NCBI GenBank assembly: GCA_964247055.1
Contig: OZ176050.1
Location: 10,044,001-10,108,000, forward strand
Reading direction: 5' to 3'
DNA length: 64,000 nucleotides
DNA from: Paragordius varius
Lineage: Eukaryota; Nematomorpha
A program made the position numbers and the translations under genes. A model generated the notes under the pieces. The model was not told where the DNA came from, ran no database searches, and saw only the letters and a list, made by a program, of their open reading frames with translations. Shown piece by piece: positions 1 through 11,557 of the stretch (position 1 is its first letter; each line of letters opens with the position of its first letter).

Positions 1-1153
1 TTACTTTCATATGATTTATGTGGCTAAATTAATATTTGAATTGCATTATAGTGTATTTTTGTGAAACTTATTAGTAAGCAAATTCTGGCAATGATTTCTT
101 GATAAAGTTAAAGCCGTTTTACTTTATAATTTGAGAAGTCAAATTTATAAAAATTTATCAGCACTTGACTTTTATTTCAATAAGAGTTTAATATTTAACT
201 AAAATGCCACAACAAATTTTACTTAATTCATCACTTCTATGTAAGAATAACAATTTTTCCCTCAAAATCTTTCAAACCTTTAATCAAATTACTCAACTCT
301 TTAAAAATATGATTAAATAGGATATTTATAGAATAGTCAGTTTCTTTTTTATTAACGCTTCAATAACTTTTGGGGTATTTTATATCCCAGACCGATTTAA
401 AATTTGAATATCATAAAAAGTAAATCCGAATTTAAAAATATTCTTTCTTTAGTCTTTAGGCGTATTATAAAAAAATTGTTTGAAATAATCTATTGTAAAA
501 AAATCCTCATCTCAAACTTTCAAGCCGCCATTTTTTCTCTAAAATATTTTTAAATCTCTAATGCAACAGGCAAATAAGTGTACATTAAATTAACTTAAAA
601 AAGCTTTCACACTAAATACCAGCAAAAACATATTTTGATTCTAACATCAGCTGTTATCAATTGTGTTTTGGAGGTTTAGATTCTAGAAGTCACAAAACTG
701 TAAAAATAAGCTTTTTATCTCATACATGAGATCAATGTTTGAGAATTAAATTTTAACTAAAATACTTTCAAAACTATAGTTTATTTACAAAATTGAGCTC
801 TAAATCATAAAACTACCCCAAAATGTAAACAAGGGCCAAATGAAAAAGTAATGAATGTAAGATTCGTAAAAATAATATTTTTGGTGAGAAGGGTAATTTT
901 ATTCTTTTAGTCATACCCATCTGATTAAAAATATATTTTTAATTTTTTAAAAGCGTAGCTAAAGACTTGAATAAGTTTGCTTTGTTATTGATGCATATAT
1001 CAGCAAAAGCGCAATATCCAGGAATGTACCATGTTTATTCATATATATATATTCCTAAAAGTAAAAAACCATTTTTTATTTATAATAGTTGCATCTAATG
1101 TCCATTAAAAACATTAAAATCTATAAATTAATCAAACAAAATAATGTCATAAA
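1..1153. other. Intergenic AT-rich DNA
   Basis: No gene is visible. It contains one diverged copy of a TIR repeat (363-825) and, near 1075 on the minus strand, an AATAAA that could serve the orphan gene. Confidence 0.6.
363..825 (+). mobile_element. Dispersed TIR repeat, family with TTTTGGGGTAG ends (copy 1)
   Basis: The ends read ACTTTTGGGGTATTTTATAT and, reverse-complemented, ACATTTTGGGGTAGTTTTAT. The interior is alignable by eye to 10854-11318 along most of its length (shared blocks such as GGCAAATAA-TGTA-ATTA and TTTAGATTCTAGAAGT). No coding capacity is seen. It is probably a non-autonomous DNA transposon of unassigned superfamily. Confidence 0.55.
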
Positions 1154-4100
1154 TTATTTCCGGGATTTATGTTGTGTCATTACACCATAGGAAGAAACAC
1201 TAACATTAGTTGAACTCCCGTATGATGTGTTACTTTCGAATTCCCATTCTGTAGACGTGGTAGGCTGATTTCGTTTGTTAGATTTTCTTTTATTAGCATG
1301 ATTTGTTTTATTTTGATTTTTAGTTATGTGCCTTTTTGGCCTTGATTTCCGTGAACGGGTCTTATTTAGTTTTGCCGTTTTTTTCAAACACAAACTTTTT
1401 GTTCTTTCTTTTGATTTGGTTGTTTTAGATTTAGATTTAGGCTTAGGTTTTCTTTTAGATTTAGGCGATAGTTTTCTCTTTTTCTGATATCTAATATATT
1501 TTCTTGGTTTTACTGGTTTTTTAGCTTTTGGTTTTGATTTTAACCGTTTATTAGTGTGCTTTACTTTTTTTGTTGTTTTGTTATTCAAAGGAATTTTGCT
1601 ATGTGGCCTGCTATTTTTTATATTTTTGGGTTTTTTTGATTGGCCAATTATTATATGTTTAGTTGATTTGCTTTTATTGGTTTTTTGGCTCGATTTTTTT
1701 TGAAGACGTTTTAGTGAATTGTCATAATTATTAGACACATTTTTTCTTTTTCCTGGTTTCTGGCTTGTTTCGTTAGATTTAAAAGGTTTTTTCAATATTC
1801 TACTCTTTCCAGATTTAGACGTTGTTTCGGTTGATTGGCTTGATGTAGGATATGCAATTTTTTTGACTTTAGCATTACTCTTTGTGTTTGTTTTAGATTT
1901 TACTTTAGTTTTTGTGGTTTTCGTTGGTACTATGTTGAAATTAGTATTATTGGCCATATCAAATTTAAATGTTTTACCTTGCTTACCAGTTTTTTTAGAG
2001 TTACTTTGAGATTGAGAAGATGTCATCGTAGCTTGGCGTGCAATATCTATATCATGGACAGAAACTAAGGTATATGTCGCTGGAATTTTACATTGAATAT
2101 TATTTGGTTGTTGGATTAAGAATGGTTGCGCATATGCTGTGGGAAGGTCCTTGATAAATTTTGCATTCAATATATTTTGTTTATCAAACTTTTGCCTATC
2201 ATTATCTGATTTTTCGCTTTGTATGCTGGTTGCAGATAATTGTATAGTTGGAACTGTATATACCAAGGATTCCGTAGAAAAATTATTTTGCGGAATATAT
2301 GAGTTCAATGACTCGTTTTTATGGTGGTCAGTCTGCAAAAAGTTTTGTTTAGAACAAAGAGCACAATTGGATGATTTCTGCTCAACGAATGCTACAAGGT
2401 TAGAAATAATTTGGGGTACATCATCATGGATAACAGTTTCCTTACTTGTTTCCTTGACATCTAAGGCGGCAAATTGTACATCAGGCGGCATTGCATTTGA
2501 TGAAGTATCACTAAGAGTTTTATCCAAAGTCAATGATATTTGGCATACATTATCTTGTTTACTAATAATATCTCTGATAGTATCTGTCACTTCCAATGTA
2601 ATAGATGATTTTTGCTTTTCCAGAGTTGTATTCGATGCGTGGTCATCATATTGAGAGAAAAGATTGTTCATATTTGGTATCTCAATTTTTTGAGTTTGGG
2701 CCAAGGTTTCCGTGTAAGACATTTGTATTGAAGGGCTTAGTTGCAATGAAGGCGACATTAGTTCCGTATTTTGAGTTTCATAAGGTAGCAAAATAGCTTC
2801 GAGTGCATTCGATTGATCGCTTTTTTGAGCTGTGGGAGAAGTTAGCGTTTTATCACTTATTCTCTCGTTGTTAGTATTAGAAATTATTGTTTGGTTTACA
2901 TCAAAAAGGGGTGAGTATTTTCTTTTATGATGAAGTTCATAATCGACAGACATTGCAGTTGTAGTCATATCATTCATTGGTGAGGGTAAATCGTCCCGCG
3001 TATGTTTGTCCCTCAAAAGTTGCACTGAATCTTTTGGAACCTTTTTGGGCAATACATCAAGGGTAGTCATGTCTAATGGCGAATTAATATCTTGTCCTTC
3101 AGAAGATTCATGCGGTGAATTGTGCGGACTTTCCTTCAATATACCTTGGAGAAATGTGGTGGTATTTTCATCAAATCTAAATTGTTTGGGGATGTGCTTT
3201 CGGTTTTCCTTTACATTTTCCTTCGCAACTATTTTTGTGTTTAAATTTTCAGTGGATTTATTTACATCTATAAGGACAGGTTTGTCAAAATTATCGATTG
3301 CTTTCTTATTTGTTTCCGACACTATACCTGAAGGTGCAGATAAACTCGACGGAATTAAAGGCTGAGAATATGTGTTGATATTTATAGTCATGCATGGGTT
3401 GATGGTGGAAGGTATGACCACATTATTAGCGTCACATTTTAAGCGTTTAACTTGAGGGAACATCTCTAATAATTTATCCTTGTTGGGTGATATTATGTTT
3501 GCATCAATGGGCGGACTAACAGGAAATATTGAAATATCATTAAACGATTCAATAATGTTTTTGGCAGCACTGAGAATAATTGTCGGAGTGTCGGAAGTAG
3601 TAGGCATAACATTGGTATTAACATTATTATGAACAACAGGTAATATTGTTTCCATTTGTATTAAATTAACGTTTTTGGAATCATAAGCTTTAAAGTCAAG
3701 AGAGTTTGGTTTGTCCTCCCACAAATGCTTTTTATTTGAATTGTCATTTTTTACAAGCTCAGAAATAACTTCTTTATCAACCCGGTCAACATTCATTTTC
3801 AGCTCATTCGTATCTGTGTTTTTATTATTTAGTTCTTGTTTAAAAGCTCTGATTCGCTCTTTGAGATCGTTTAAATTCTCGTAATCATCCAGGAATTTCT
3901 CGATTATTTTGCGTCTCTCAACAATATCCAAATGATCTTGTATATTTTTTGGTTTTACAGGAAAATCTGACAACCTTCGTTTTTGATATTCTACACGTTC
4001 CTGAAAATCGTCAAACTGCATTTTCTCCATTTCCTCGTTTACTAGTCGCTTCTCAATTTCGCCCGTTAATTGGTTTAACAAAGTTTTAACATCCACATTA

Positions 4101-5950
4101 TCGTTCACATTTTTATTTAAAAATGTGTCAAGATCGTATTTTTCGAGGTTACTGCATTCATCATTTATTTTGCTACTTGTCTCTTGCTCCTTTCGAACAG
4201 GGGATTGAATGTCTACATTTTCATTTTGTTGATTTTTAATGTTTTTTAGAGGCGAGGTCACTTCTTGAAGACAAATTGGATATTTGTCCTCAGTTGAATT
4301 AATGTTTAAAGAATTTATTGTTTGAGTTTCTTTCGTTTCACTTTTTTGATGATTTTCATCAATCACAATTGGTAAATACTTTAAGTTTTGTGGCATATCA
4401 ACTAATTTTTTTTGTTCAATATTTTCAAGAGCTAAGGATCTACTTTGATTGCAAAGAGCTTTTAATTGATCAAAAAAATCAACAATATACGGTAGAGTTT
4501 GACTAGAAGATTCCATATTGCTGCCGGATTGTAAATGCGTAGTATTTATTTCTTTACTATCCGTAATATATTTAATAACTGTCGTAAGTTCTTTTAGTAT
4601 AATCGGTTCTTGATTTGTGGGTGTGACTGGAAGGTCGGTGTTCTTGTTCAATTCATTTAGACTTGTTAATTCAGTTAATTGTTTTTCGATTTTATTAAGC
4701 TTCGTCATGGTTTCTACTGATGAACTTGATTTCAAGACAGGACGTATGGTTATAGAATCTTTCAACGATATATAGTTGTCATTTAATTCATTTATGCTAA
4801 TTGTAAGGTTTTTGAGGTCTTCGATGACATGAGAATATTGCTTTTCTAAAGAACCTATATCATTGCATTTGTTAACACAATCACTTATTTGAACGGATAT
4901 TGTGTTAAACTTTTCTTGACCAGCCACCAAATTACATTTAAAATTATCCATTTGTTCGGAAAAAGTATTTGTAAGTTTATCCAATGAAGATTTAAATAGC
5001 TCGTTAATATTTTCAGATTGTTTTACATTCATTTCTATTAGATCACCTTTTATAGAGTTTTTTTGTGCAGAGTTTTCTACCGTACTTTTAATTTCTTTTA
5101 GATCCTGGTTTAGAGATTTAATCTTATCGGCCAATAATTTTAATGTTAAGACAATATCCTGTAAAAATGATGAATTGACATTCTCATTTTCAGGCGAAAT
5201 AAAATGGATGTGGCTACAATTATCCTCCGAGACCTAGAAAAAAATAACAAAAGGCGTTCTTTCATTCCGTTAAAAATCCTTTTTCCAATAAAAAATTATT
5301 CACAAATAAAATAAAACCTTTGTTTTGCTGCTTTCTTTGACTATTTCTAAGTTTGGGGATAAATTATGGTTGACAGCTGAATTTTTTTTTAGAAAAGTCG
5401 AAAATAATTTATAACAATGTTTGATTAAATCCTTTATTTGTTCACTAACACGATCGGTATGTATGATAGCCTGGTAAAAAGAGCCAATTAAATTTTCTAT
5501 ACTACGATTTGTGATTGGTTCTGTTTCCAATGAATTATGTGCTGAGTCGCTAGTTGAGGATGTAATCTGAGAAGACATAGAATCTGTAGGAAATTGAACA
5601 GAACTGCTTAACACTGTTAATGTTACAATAAATATGCAGAAGGCATCCTCTTTCAATGATTCACAATCTAACGAATACAAAGTGGGTGTAATTGGGAGAT
5701 GTGATATCCATCCCCAAGGTAAAATATCTTGAATCAGGACAAAATTTATGATTTGAAGTGACACATCGCACAAACATTCGAAAAGAATACTTGGAAGAAT
5801 AATATATTGTGATCCAGTTAGTATAAATTCTTTCAGGATATTAGAGATTTGTTTGGGTATAAAGGCTGTATCTATCATAAGTTTGCAAACGTCAACTAAT
5901 ACGGTGTAACATTTTTTTGCGATAATGTAAGAAGGCAGGTAATTATCCAT
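1154..5950 (-). CDS. Large unrecognised protein with a lysine-rich C-terminus
   Basis: Two exons on the minus strand, 5950-5318 and 5233-1154, joined in phase 0 across an 84-nt GT-AG intron, giving 1570 aa. I do not recognise the family. The first ~210 residues are mostly hydrophobic-helical (MDNYLPSYIIAKKCYTV at the start). Residues ~225-400 are rich in Leu, Glu, Asn and Ser and look coiled-coil forming. A charged helix around the motif RVEYQKRRLSDFP follows. The middle is low-complexity Ser/Thr/Asn/Gln. The last ~250 residues are extremely Lys/Arg-rich (runs such as KPKPKSKSKTTKSK), suggesting nuclear or nucleic-acid/microtubule contact; this is inference only. The start at 5950 is chosen because upstream in-frame sequence looks like AT-rich leader and a splice-acceptor-like AG lies 2 nt before this ATG. 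Reading through the intron would hit a stop, so the splice is needed. Confidence 0.7.
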
Positions 5951-5952
5951 GC

Positions 5953-5954
5953 CT
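5953..5954 (-). promoter_or_regulatory. 3' splice-site-like AG 2 nt before the orphan-gene ATG
   Basis: The minus strand reads AAAATATAAAAATAG|GC-ATG. The pyrimidine tract is weak, so this is the poorest of the five cases. Confidence 0.35.
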
Positions 5955-6929
5955 ATTTTTATATTTTTACTTAATTTAAATTTGTTATAATTAAAATGTT
6001 CACGTAACAATCAAATGGTGTAACAAAATTGTGGTTAAATTATAACGCATTAATATGTATACTATTTTGAATAATTGGACCTACAAAAGTAAAGATAAAC
6101 TAAGGTTTCCCGATAAGCATTTTATTACCGTGACTGCGCTTATAAAAATAATCAGTACTATTTCGAATATTTTATCAAGGAATATATAAAATAATGGTAA
6201 AAAATTTAATAAAAAAAATGCCAAATTAAAAAAATCACTTTTAATTTGTTTTTCCTCATTATAACTAAAAAAAATTTCGATGTCACTCAAGGACTAAATA
6301 AGATGCCAGGCCGACAGATCACACCAACTTTAGGCGTTATAAATTAATGGCTAGTAATAATATAAATTAAATACTTTGGTTTAACCATTTTTTTCACTTA
6401 TACTCTAAAATATAATTTAAAAAGATACTAAAAGCGACATCTGTGGCTTTTGTTGCCTGTGAGTTACTACCATTGGCGGCATCGGGTGCACGAATCCTTG
6501 TTTTAGGTGCCACATAAAAAATAACCTCGAATCAAACTAGAAAAATCTTATAGCGCCTCTTAAATTATAGAGAACATAAATGTACATTTTTTTACCTTAG
6601 CGTAACGCTCATGCATGTTAGTTTTCGGCTTAGTAAAAATCGAATGGTTTAAAGCACATGCGAAAAAGAATAATTGTGCAAAAATATTTATATCAGATAT
6701 GTCTTACTATTCGGGCCGAGTTCATTTTTAGACGGTGGGCCTTTTTTTAAATTAAATTTTATTAGCAGGCCGCACATTAAATGTAACTTTTATAGTTGTG
6801 ACAACAAATCAATTTTTCCCCAGTATTACGTTAACGCTACCAAATACACTATTAAATTAAATATCCATTTGTATTTGTTGTTTTCACCAATTAAACTGCA
6901 TCAAAAATCGGGCATTATATAAATTAAGT

Positions 6930-6930
<1 letters not shown>

Positions 6931-6963
<33 letters not shown>
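6931..6963. repeat. (TA)n microsatellite
   Basis: Sixteen or so uninterrupted TA units. Confidence 0.9.
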
Positions 6964-6964
<1 letters not shown>

Positions 6965-6965
<1 letters not shown>

Positions 6966-7115
6966 TGTTAGAAATATATCAGAATTATCATGGTGTTTGG
7001 CTTTGGCCCTTACGAGTGATTTAATGAGGTTATTTACACTTTTATGGTGAGTGTTCCATATCAAAAAATGGCAAAATTTGGGCCCATTTTTTAAATACAT
7101 TTTTTTGATGAAATC
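6965..7115. repeat. Solitary relative of the ~330-bp tandem repeat
   Basis: Shares CCTTACGAGT and a TTCCATATCA-AAATGGCAAAATTTG block with the start of the array at 43735-45180, at the same spacing. Diverged. Confidence 0.45.
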
Positions 7116-10100
7116 TAATTGCTTCATTTCAAAAAACATCACTAAAAGATATCATAAATTGCATATTAAAAAATAATATTTATTTTTAATTTAATATTTA
7201 GATGTGGCTCATAAAGTCTGATTATCTCTAGCTCATGTAAATGGGTTAGTTTATAAAATAAACGCAAATTGCTATTGAATGTTAAAAATTTAAATATAAG
7301 CATTTTGATATCTAATATGAAAAAAATGCATACTTTTTTCAAAAATTTAATTTTTATCAAAATTTTGTTGAAACCTACCTCATACTATTTTGAGGCATGA
7401 TAACGGTATAAAAACGTTTTAAAATATTACAAAACCACTTTTTTTTATATAATTCGATGTTAAACATTTATATTACCTCAGAATTATAATATAATGTTAT
7501 TTGCTTTTAAATTTTGGTGAATTTTTGTAAAAAACACAATTTATATATATTAGTTTGATGGCTAACGAATAGTTTAATAAAAATTTTAGGTATATGCCAA
7601 TCGAAGCAAAATATTAAGGTAGGATTTAAAGAGCATTAATAAAAATTCAGCTATGTTTTTCCATTGCGTGGATAACAAACATGAGTGCTCTTTAGCCATC
7701 GGAAGTAAGTACAAGTTAATGTTAACAAAGGAGGCGCTCTTTATACAGAGTTCAAAAAATAGTTTACTCAATCGACCTGAAGAAAGGAAAGCATAAACAC
7801 ACAAACCAAATCATTTATAAAAAATTTTCACATTTTTAATCATAAACCGCTATACAGTTAAAATATTACGTGATTTTTCATAATTTTACTATTATTTTGT
7901 TTGGTTGTTTTAATTACATGAATATCATTGGGTGGAGTGAATATAAAAAAGGAAACCCTGTTTCCTTATCTTTTTTAAGAGATTCCTTAGTTTGGAGAGA
8001 ATAAAAAGCTAAGGCCCTAAAATAATTTACATTAGATTTTTAAGGTATTTGGTTTCTAAATAAAAAAAATTATCAAAGGAAACCCTACATATTTAGGATG
8101 CTAAATACCATCCTTAAAAATTTATAAATTTTATTACAATTGATAGTAGAGGATCAAACAAGGCAATTAGAGCTGATAGGGTTTTGATATTAGATTCAAT
8201 AAGTTTAAAATTTCAAGCTTCAAAGTTTATATATTTTAGATTTTTCTAGTATATTTGGAATACAGTGTAGAAATTAAATGTTTGTTATACGATCTTTGAT
8301 AAGAACCATTATTATAAAATAACAGTTTCTTTGTGATTTTTCCTACATAAGTAGGCTCAATGATTTTATATTTTATAATTTAATTTTTATACATGTATAT
8401 ATATATATCTTAATTTCTCCTGATGATGCCACTGGCCATAATTTGAGTCCAATAAATTATATTTTATTTTTACGTTATTTTACGACGATTTCCTATTCGT
8501 TTACTACATAAACCCTCGTCGTTACCTACTCAATTAAACGTATGTTGTTTTGCCAATTAGTATCTAATTTATTTCGTCCAAATAGAAATAAGTAATTGTC
8601 CAATTATATACTATATTAATTATTCAAAAGCTGCTCTTTATTTCAGTTATTGATAAATTTTAAATTGACAAAATTTATTATTGCAAAATTTTTAATTTAA
8701 TGAGTGTGGCGCTATATACAGGACTCAATTTTAAGATTCATATAAAATTCAAACTTCCATTATTAATTTTATATTGACACATATGCCTTCAAAATTATAG
8801 CTTCAATGACAGGATATACATTTTTATCGAATAAAACAATGATAATAAAGGTCATTTTGAAAATTTACCTTTATGAGAATAACGAAGTTTAACTATACAA
8901 AAAATGCGCATTCCAGAAATTTGAGATCTATTGCGAGATATGAATTTTTAATATATGGTACAAAAACACCTTCAATAATACAAGATTTAGAAAATGTTTA
9001 TTAAAGTGTAGGTTGTTTATAACATGCCGGAAAAACTTGAAACAAAATACATTTTAAAATTAGATGTTTTAGAAAATTATAGTATGAAACTGGATTTTTG
9101 AGGGGACATAATTATTCGACTGGAAGTAACAACTCAAAGTTCCTAAATCTTCGTTGAAAACAATTACAAAAAAAAATATATATAGTTATGTGTTTATAAT
9201 TTGAACTAGTCTGGATAAATTAAAATATAATACTAGCTGTGCTTTGTGAGCTATAATAGAATGTATTTTAGTTGATTTCCGGTATATACTACAGATATTT
9301 TAAATCTATAATTTTGTATTTTATTAACTTCATCCAAAAAAAGAATTTTTTTATTAGATTTCACAGTGAGAGAAATCTTTATAGTCGTTTTATAAAATAT
9401 TAAAGGGTTTTTATAACGTATCCGCCATTTAATTATCATAAATTATACTATTCAACAAAATTTGCCACCTTTAGATATAATCTTTTTTCAACTATATCTT
9501 ATTATGTCATTCATATAGTAAAATAGTTATCATGCAATATAGGCAATTTTGCGTTATATAAAAAACTAACTCATTTTAAAGGGGTACAAAAATTTGATAT
9601 TTTTTATGTCTACATCTTTAAATGATATAAATATTTCATTTCATAGAAATATTTACCAATATTTTTGGAATAAAGCAACTAGCTTTTACCAAAAATTATA
9701 ACAGAATGTGTGCGTTAATTTCAGATTTTTCAATGTGAGAATTTGTCACAAAAATGGAAAATTTTCTAAAGGATTCTTAAGACCAAAGCAAAAGTAAATA
9801 TGAGAATCCAGATACATTTTACTATCAATACATATGAATTTTATAAGGATATATAATACCCTACACTGCGTATGTTAAAAATTATATAGTAATGCACATT
9901 TACACATTAGCATGTGAAAGACAAATTATGTCCATAATTGAATTAAATTTTATGTTGTAAGATAATTTTTTTTTAATCATTTGTAGTTTCTAATCATAAG
10001 CTACCGTATTATCAAATAGAAAATATGGTGATTTGGCTAACATAAATTGCGTACTGTAATTACCTAGACTTACTCGGCATGAGACGCCGAACTCCATCAC

Positions 10101-10123
10101 TTCCATCTGCAAGACTTTTTTAA

Positions 10124-10690
10124 CACTTCGATTCAAATTGGGGTATCTAAATACCCCAGACAAAATTAAAGTTAGGATTAAAAAATGGAACTGAAGGAAA
10201 CGGTCCGAATTTTAATTTATGCTTCTATCCTAAAAAAAATTATATAAATATGCCAAAATATCTAAATAAAATTTCGTTCTGTAAAAAACTTCTATGTCAA
10301 ACTTCTTGGACACCATTTTTATTTTACAAAATTTTTGCTATCGTCTTCAATTAATTTTAAGGGTAAAATTAAGGCTAATATATTATTTAAATTACATCTA
10401 ATATTGATAGTAATATAAAAAGCGGTTTATTTTCTATTATTTTTCAATTTTACCATTGCCATGTCACGTTGACTAAATTTTCACCTTTCGGTTTTAGCTT
10501 AAAATAAGTTATATCAAGTATTTTTGAATAAAATTTTTTATATATTTCGGTTTATTAATGCTATATAAGTGCAAAATTTTGCCATGGTTTCGTCCTTCCA
10601 TATTTTATAATGAATTAAATCAACAGGCCTGGGGTATTTAACAACCCAATTTGAATCGAGGGTCTAAAATGAATGCGTTGTATCCAAGTG
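10124..10690 (+). mobile_element. piggyBac-like non-autonomous element (copy 1)
   Basis: Starts CACTTCGATTCAAATTGGGG and ends TTGTATCCAAGTG, flanked on both sides by TTAA (10120-10123 and 10691-10694), the target duplication of piggyBac transposons. The right end carries about 30 extra bases between CACTTGGATAC and the shared CGATTCAAATTGGG block. Both ends also contain a small hairpin (GGGGTA...TACCCC). 567 bp, no coding frame. A second copy sits at 42648-43154. Confidence 0.75.
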
Positions 10691-10853
10691 TTAAGAAAAA
10701 GGGACTTTAAACGGACTTTTTTAGGAAAGGCTTAGTCACATTCGGCGCATTTATAAAAAAACCATATAGAAACCAAGCTCACATGCTTTAGCTTCAAAGT
10801 AAAACCCTATTTTCACAATGTATTGTAAAACTCAGGCGCTAATTTTACACATG

Positions 10854-11318
10854 ATCTTTTTGGGTAGTTTTAAATCCTAGAACAATTTGAAATTTAAATA
10901 TCTCGAAAAGTATTAAAGATATGAGGCTGTTTTTAGCCTTTTAGGCAGGTAATATATTTTTAAAATGTAAAATTATAAAAAAATCATGATCTCTTACTTT
11001 TCATCTCCATTTTAAAATTTTTTAATCGCTAAAAGTATAGGCAAATAAATGTATATTATGGTAAAAAATGTATAAATCAACTTTGGTAAGCTTCAATTTT
11101 AATCTTAACGGTCAAAAATATTGATCTTAAAACAAGCTGTTTAGTTAAATCTTGGGAGCTGTCCCTTTAGATTTTAGAAGTTATTACTTTAGAAATATAA
11201 TTGTTTTTATCTAATACAGAAGAAAAATGTTTGATAATTAAATTTTAAAAAAATAAACCTTCAGTAGTATATTTATGAAATTGGACTCTAGGATATAAAA
11301 CTAACGTCAATATGTTAT
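10854..11318 (+). mobile_element. Dispersed TIR repeat, family with TTTTGGGGTAG ends (copy 2)
   Basis: Starts TGATCTTTTTGGGTAGTTTT and ends near CTAGGATATAAAACTA, the inverse of the start. It is diverged from the copy at 363-825 by many substitutions, implying an old family. Non-coding. Confidence 0.55.
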
Positions 11319-11526
11319 CGCGGTCAAAAAGTGTTTTTAGATAGTAGTTTTTGTAATTCTTCGCAGTTTTAACAATGTATACATCTTAAAAAAGTCTGAT
11401 AATGACAGGTAAAGTATATTTTTTGGTTTAAAAATGTTTTCGTTTTAAAAATATATATTTAACAAATATTATATATTTTAAAATTTTGAACGAAAGACGA
11501 ATATTGCCATAAATTCATTTGCGCCA

Positions 11527-11541
11527 TTTTATGCTTTCCAG
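11527..11541 (+). promoter_or_regulatory. 3' splice-site-like motif 16 nt before the PRPF39 ATG
   Basis: The plus strand reads TTTTATGCTTTCCAG followed by 16 nt and ATG at 11558. It could be a cis acceptor of a 5'-UTR intron or a spliced-leader addition site, and it favours the 11558 start. Confidence 0.45.
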
Positions 11542-11557
11542 CTTGGGGTACCCTCGT

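Larger units (their letters stand above)
6011..10119. other. Gene-free AT-rich intergenic DNA
   Basis: No homology-bearing frame is visible. Contains a TA microsatellite (6931-6963) and a solitary relative of the ~330-bp tandem repeat (about 6965-7115). Short open frames here are AT-rich, Phe/Ile/Lys-heavy and look random. Confidence 0.55.

Noticed and set aside
2139-3365. Open frames on the plus strand opposite the large orphan gene
   Set aside because: They lie wholly within the minus-strand coding exon and read as its antisense shadow (Phe/Ser/Cys-rich, no motifs).
6081-6290. Hydrophobic 69-codon minus-strand frame that looks like a membrane protein
   Set aside because: Phe/Ile/Leu richness is what AT-rich noncoding DNA yields; no homology or splice partner.
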